From contig JAUIRK010000965.1 in the NCBI GenBank assembly GCA_030549495.1, positions 124,001-188,000 of the forward strand: 64,000 bases of DNA. Reading direction: 5' to 3'. Shown here one piece after another: positions 63,301 to 64,000 of the stretch. The notes beneath the pieces were generated by a model. That model saw only the letters and a program-made list of their open reading frames with translations. It did not search any database and had not been told where the DNA came from. The translations under genes and the position numbers were made by a program. Source of the DNA: Nectonema munidae (Eukaryota; Nematomorpha; Nectonematoida; Nectonematidae). How positions within the stretch are numbered: the first letter of the stretch is position 1; each line of letters begins with the position of its first letter.

Positions 63301-63428
63301 TCACTAATTTCACTCTCACAATTTTCTGGATTATCAAATGTGCTGAGACTCTGAGAAATATAGTTTTTCAAAGCTTGGGTAAAATCAATTTCTTTTGTTT
63401 TTTTCAAAGGTATCGAAAGAAAAGCCAT
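39360..63428 (-). CDS. PDCD6IP: PDCD6IP / ALIX, ESCRT accessory protein, complete spliced gene
   Basis: Nineteen coding exons, all GT-AG and in phase, give 861 aa (human 868): 63428-63226, 63170-63116, 61233-61164, 61112-60988, 58657-58504, 57225-57119, 53157-53041, 52545-52329, 46302-46179, 46123-45940, 44314-44184, 44127-44037, 43982-43820, 43761-43613, 41534-41394, 41335-41194, 41069-40929, 39682-39500, 39448-39360. Residues 1 to about 350 form the Bro1 domain ([63 protein letters not shown]), which binds CHMP4/ESCRT-III. The V domain follows ([49 protein letters not shown]). The tail is proline/tyrosine-rich ([17 protein letters not shown]). ALIX acts in multivesicular-body sorting, cytokinesis and membrane repair. 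The weakest junction is the exon 13 donor (AA|GTTTTT). Confidence 0.95.
39992..40815 (+). mobile_element. piggyBac-like remnant with C-terminal cysteine domain
   Basis: The 171-codon frame 40140-40655 ends [21 protein letters not shown] then [10 protein letters not shown], which has the cysteine spacing of the piggyBac transposase C-terminal finger. The rest of the frame is only vaguely like the transposase. Left flank TTAACTCTAGGAGTACC and right flank GGCACTTCTAG are partly inverted, and GTCAATTGACC / ATCAATTGACC occur near both ends. Probably a deleted, old copy. It occupies the penultimate ALIX intron, antisense to the gene. Confidence 0.5.
41681..41756. repeat. GGAGTC-type dispersed repeat, copy 4
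   Basis: GGAATCAGAGTCCG on the left and CCTCCGACTTCCCAACCCAGCC on the right, spaced like the other copies. Lies in ALIX intron 14. Confidence 0.4.
43000..43345. repeat. Element built from repeated CCGAACAAA motifs
   Basis: Left part: TTGGCCGAACAAAC, GGCGGAACAAA, TACCGAACAGAC, GACCGAATAAAC and GCTGAACGAA follow at about 20-28 base spacing. The right part has the same motif inverted (TTTGTTCGGTCAAATG, GGTTCGGTATAATGG). Hence a degenerate array with mirrored ends. Non-coding; in ALIX intron 14. Confidence 0.6.
44975..45440. repeat. Long imperfect inverted repeat
   Basis: The arm 44975-45078 (GATTGATAAGGA, AAAATGCAATATATTT, CTCATTATCAAG, AAATGAACC, AAATTCCTAC) is mirrored in 45335-45440 with about 80 percent identity by eye. 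The roughly 255-bp loop is C-rich and G-poor on the + strand. No target duplication seen. In ALIX intron 10. Confidence 0.6.
46489..47690 (+). mobile_element. hAT element, 5' part only
   Basis: The left tip CAGTGTTGGCAAAACTACGA has hAT form, with ACGCGTGTCACTAATGACA just inside. From about 47280 a frame reads [20 protein letters not shown] then [16 protein letters not shown], followed in shifted frames by [11 protein letters not shown] and KYGKPFQL. This is the BED-to-early-core region of a hAT transposase. The rest and the right end are missing; the jockey-like LINE begins where it stops. In ALIX intron 8, antisense. Confidence 0.65.
47690..51960 (+). mobile_element. Jockey-like LINE, 5'-truncated, interrupted by a hAT
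   Basis: The + strand gives the end of the endonuclease ([20 protein letters not shown]), a linker, and the reverse transcriptase: NTKSSKALG, then after the inserted h[63 protein letters not shown] and YADDITI. After it come [13 protein letters not shown] and a C-terminal frame (51131-51631) ending in a C-H-H-C finger ([18 protein letters not shown]). The tail at about 51931-51951 is an (AAC)n repeat. Several stops and frame changes make it dead, though less decayed than the other LINEs here. Its sense strand is A/C-rich and G-poor. In ALIX intron 8, antisense. Confidence 0.85.
48468..50042 (-). mobile_element. hAT (Charlie-like) inserted in the LINE, 8-bp target duplication
   Basis: The element 48476-50034 (1559 bp) starts CAGAGGTGGGGAACCT and ends with the complement of CAGGGGTGGGGAACCTGCGG. 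Perfect CTCTAGGA copies flank it (48468-48475, 50035-50042). Minus-strand pieces of transposase: [20 protein letters not shown] (49826-49620), [14 protein letters not shown] and [11 protein letters not shown] (49396-49208), and the dimerisation block [20 protein letters not shown] (49089-48772). Decayed into several frames and probably internally deleted. Confidence 0.92.
53625..53670. repeat. Perfect 23-bp tandem duplication
   Basis: CATGGTGCGTGTTAATAACG plus TAA occurs twice back to back with no mismatch (53625-53647, 53648-53670), so the duplication is recent. It sits at the end of an A/C-rich, G-poor stretch (53390-53620) that may be a remnant of a jockey-like LINE. Confidence 0.85.
54360..54600 (-). 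mobile_element. LINE C-terminal fragment (RTE-like)
   Basis: The minus strand, in shifting frames, gives [52 protein letters not shown] and RQRLRWCGQ. This is the region past the reverse transcriptase of RTE-type LINEs (the R.LRW.GH block). In ALIX intron 6. Confidence 0.6.
54610..55990 (+). mobile_element. LINE reverse transcriptase fossil
   Basis: The + strand gives [55 protein letters not shown] and [14 protein letters not shown], then a gap where the YADD region should be. After it come [49 protein letters not shown] and a C-terminal frame at 55602-55787. Several stops and at least one internal deletion. Ends near 55990 in a CTTT-rich tail. Head-to-head with the RTE piece to its left. 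Confidence 0.75.
56254..56940 (-). mobile_element. LINE reverse transcriptase fragment with zinc-finger linker
   Basis: Minus strand from 56940: [39 protein letters not shown] and [20 protein letters not shown], i.e. the reverse transcriptase core with the YADD box altered to YAID. At 56700-56500 a cysteine finger follows ([18 protein letters not shown] then MHKRCS). This order is known from RTE-like LINEs. In ALIX intron 6, sense to the gene. Confidence 0.72.
57416..57673 (-). mobile_element. LINE ORF1-like fragment
   Basis: An 85-codon coiled-coil-like frame ([20 protein letters not shown]) with VQYSDVVKS, which recalls KKTYSDVLQQ of the frame at the right edge of the window. Likely a remnant of the first frame of a LINE. 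In ALIX intron 5. Assignment rests on composition and that short match. Confidence 0.35.
59262..59510. mobile_element. MITE with GCGTGCTT ends
   Basis: CACAGCCGTGCTTTCAGCCAC on the left is matched by the complement of GGCTATAAGCACGCCACTG on the right, and C-rich then G-rich runs lie just inside. Flanks GATAGT and GATAGA may be a partial target duplication. hAT-like tip (CAGTGGCGTGC). In ALIX intron 4. Confidence 0.6.
61430..62900 (-). mobile_element. Second Tigger/jerky-like transposase fossil
   Basis: Minus strand from 62900, frames shifting: [20 protein letters not shown] (DE-T block after the first catalytic aspartate), [19 protein letters not shown], and near 61960-61860 [20 protein letters not shown] with [11 protein letters not shown], the C-terminal block typical of jerky/Tigger proteins; then IENEDFCL and [12 protein letters not shown]. 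Many stops and gaps. In ALIX intron 2, sense to the gene. No ends found. Confidence 0.65.
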
Positions 63429-63579
63429 TTCTAAACAAGAACAGAGAAGAATAAGAATATAAAATTTTTAAAAATTCTAGTTTTAAATTGCATTTTAATT
63501 ATTTTAATTTAAATATGTCATTATCAGTGGCTTATTAGGATCAGAAGAGGGTCAGAGTTTTTAATTAATATATGTCCGT

Positions 63580-64000
63580 ATGATTTTAAAAATTGATAAT
63601 ATTATTGACATAGCAAAAAAAGGTGATATTAAGGCCCTTCTTTCGAGAGAAATCTCTAAAGAAAAATTATGCGAAGCCTTAATTTCAATTGTCAAAAGCA
63701 AAGACAATGTACAAGACCTAAACAATAAAGTTGAAAAAGTACTTGAAGAATTTAAATCTGTCAAAACACTTATAGCAACTTTTGGTGATAAAATAGAAAA
63801 GCAACATGTTCCTTTTACCCCCAAAAAAACATATTCTGATGTTCTTCAACAAAGCAAGGATACTTCAAATAAAACTTTCGATTCAACGAAATCTCTAGCC
63901 GTTCCGAATTTTTTTGTCGGAGAAAAAATTGAAAACACCAAGGATTGTATAAACAATAAAATAAACCCAGGTTTGAACAAGCTTCGTTTAAAGAAGTTTA
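63580..64000 (+). CDS. LINE ORF1-like frame, open to the window edge
   Basis: An ATG at 63580 opens a frame of 140 codons with no stop before the edge. It is lysine-rich and helical (SKEKLCEALISIVKSKDNVQ, VEKVLEEFKSVKTLIATFGD), then HVPFTPKKTYSDVLQQ, and near the edge KDCINNKINPGLNKLRLKK, which resembles the segment before the RNA-binding part of LINE first-frame proteins. It begins 152 bp from the PDCD6IP start, in the opposite direction. A host gene is an alternative. The element is incomplete here, so intactness cannot be judged. Confidence 0.5.
   Translation, partial: MILKIDNIIDIAKKGDIKALLSREISKEKLCEALISIVKSKDNVQDLNNKVEKVLEEFKSVKTLIATFGDKIEKQHVPFTPKKTYSDVLQQSKDTSNKTFDSTKSLAVPNFFVGEKIENTKDCINNKINPGLNKLRLKKF

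Overview
This is a very AT-rich animal window with spliced genes and dense transposon debris. The proteins are metazoan. The closest remembered relatives of several parts (a multi-copy arthropod protein family, GGAGTC-type dispersed repeats, many hAT and piggyBac MITEs) point to an arthropod, possibly a crustacean such as a parasitic copepod. That taxonomic call is inference.

Five host genes can be read. RFT1 (+, 4432-14381, six coding exons, first exon not found) is a polytopic ER membrane protein of N-glycan precursor handling. It runs tail-to-tail into a HAP40/F8A homologue (-, 14809-15681, no intron in the coding part), followed by MNAT1/MAT1 (-, 18192-19121, intronless, 309 aa), the assembly factor of the CDK-activating kinase in TFIIH. 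Further right, the last four exons of cyclin Q (CCNQ, +, 38496-39222) converge on a complete PDCD6IP/ALIX gene (-, 63428 to 39360, 19 coding exons, 861 aa). The ALIX exons join in phase throughout, and the length is close to the human protein (868 aa).

Introns are bimodal: many are 51-64 bp, the others mostly 1-6 kb and filled with mobile elements. The largest ALIX intron (46303-52328) holds a truncated hAT, a jockey-like LINE, and a second hAT inserted in that LINE with an 8-bp target duplication. Other ALIX introns hold a piggyBac-like remnant, a motif-repeat element, a long inverted repeat, three LINE fragments, a MITE and a Tigger/jerky fossil. RFT1 introns hold another Tigger fossil, a hAT-type MITE with a long G run, and one of three copies of a TTAA-flanked MITE.

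The 19-38 kb stretch between MNAT1 and CCNQ is a transposon field: a hAT with ATCCGC-rich ends, a degraded hAT with a BED-like finger, two close TTAA MITEs in opposite orientation, a LINE fossil, and several small inverted-repeat elements. The left edge carries a broken member of an uncharacterised arthropod family. The right edge carries an open LINE ORF1-like frame running off the window. I saw no CRISPR, tRNA, rRNA or viral element.
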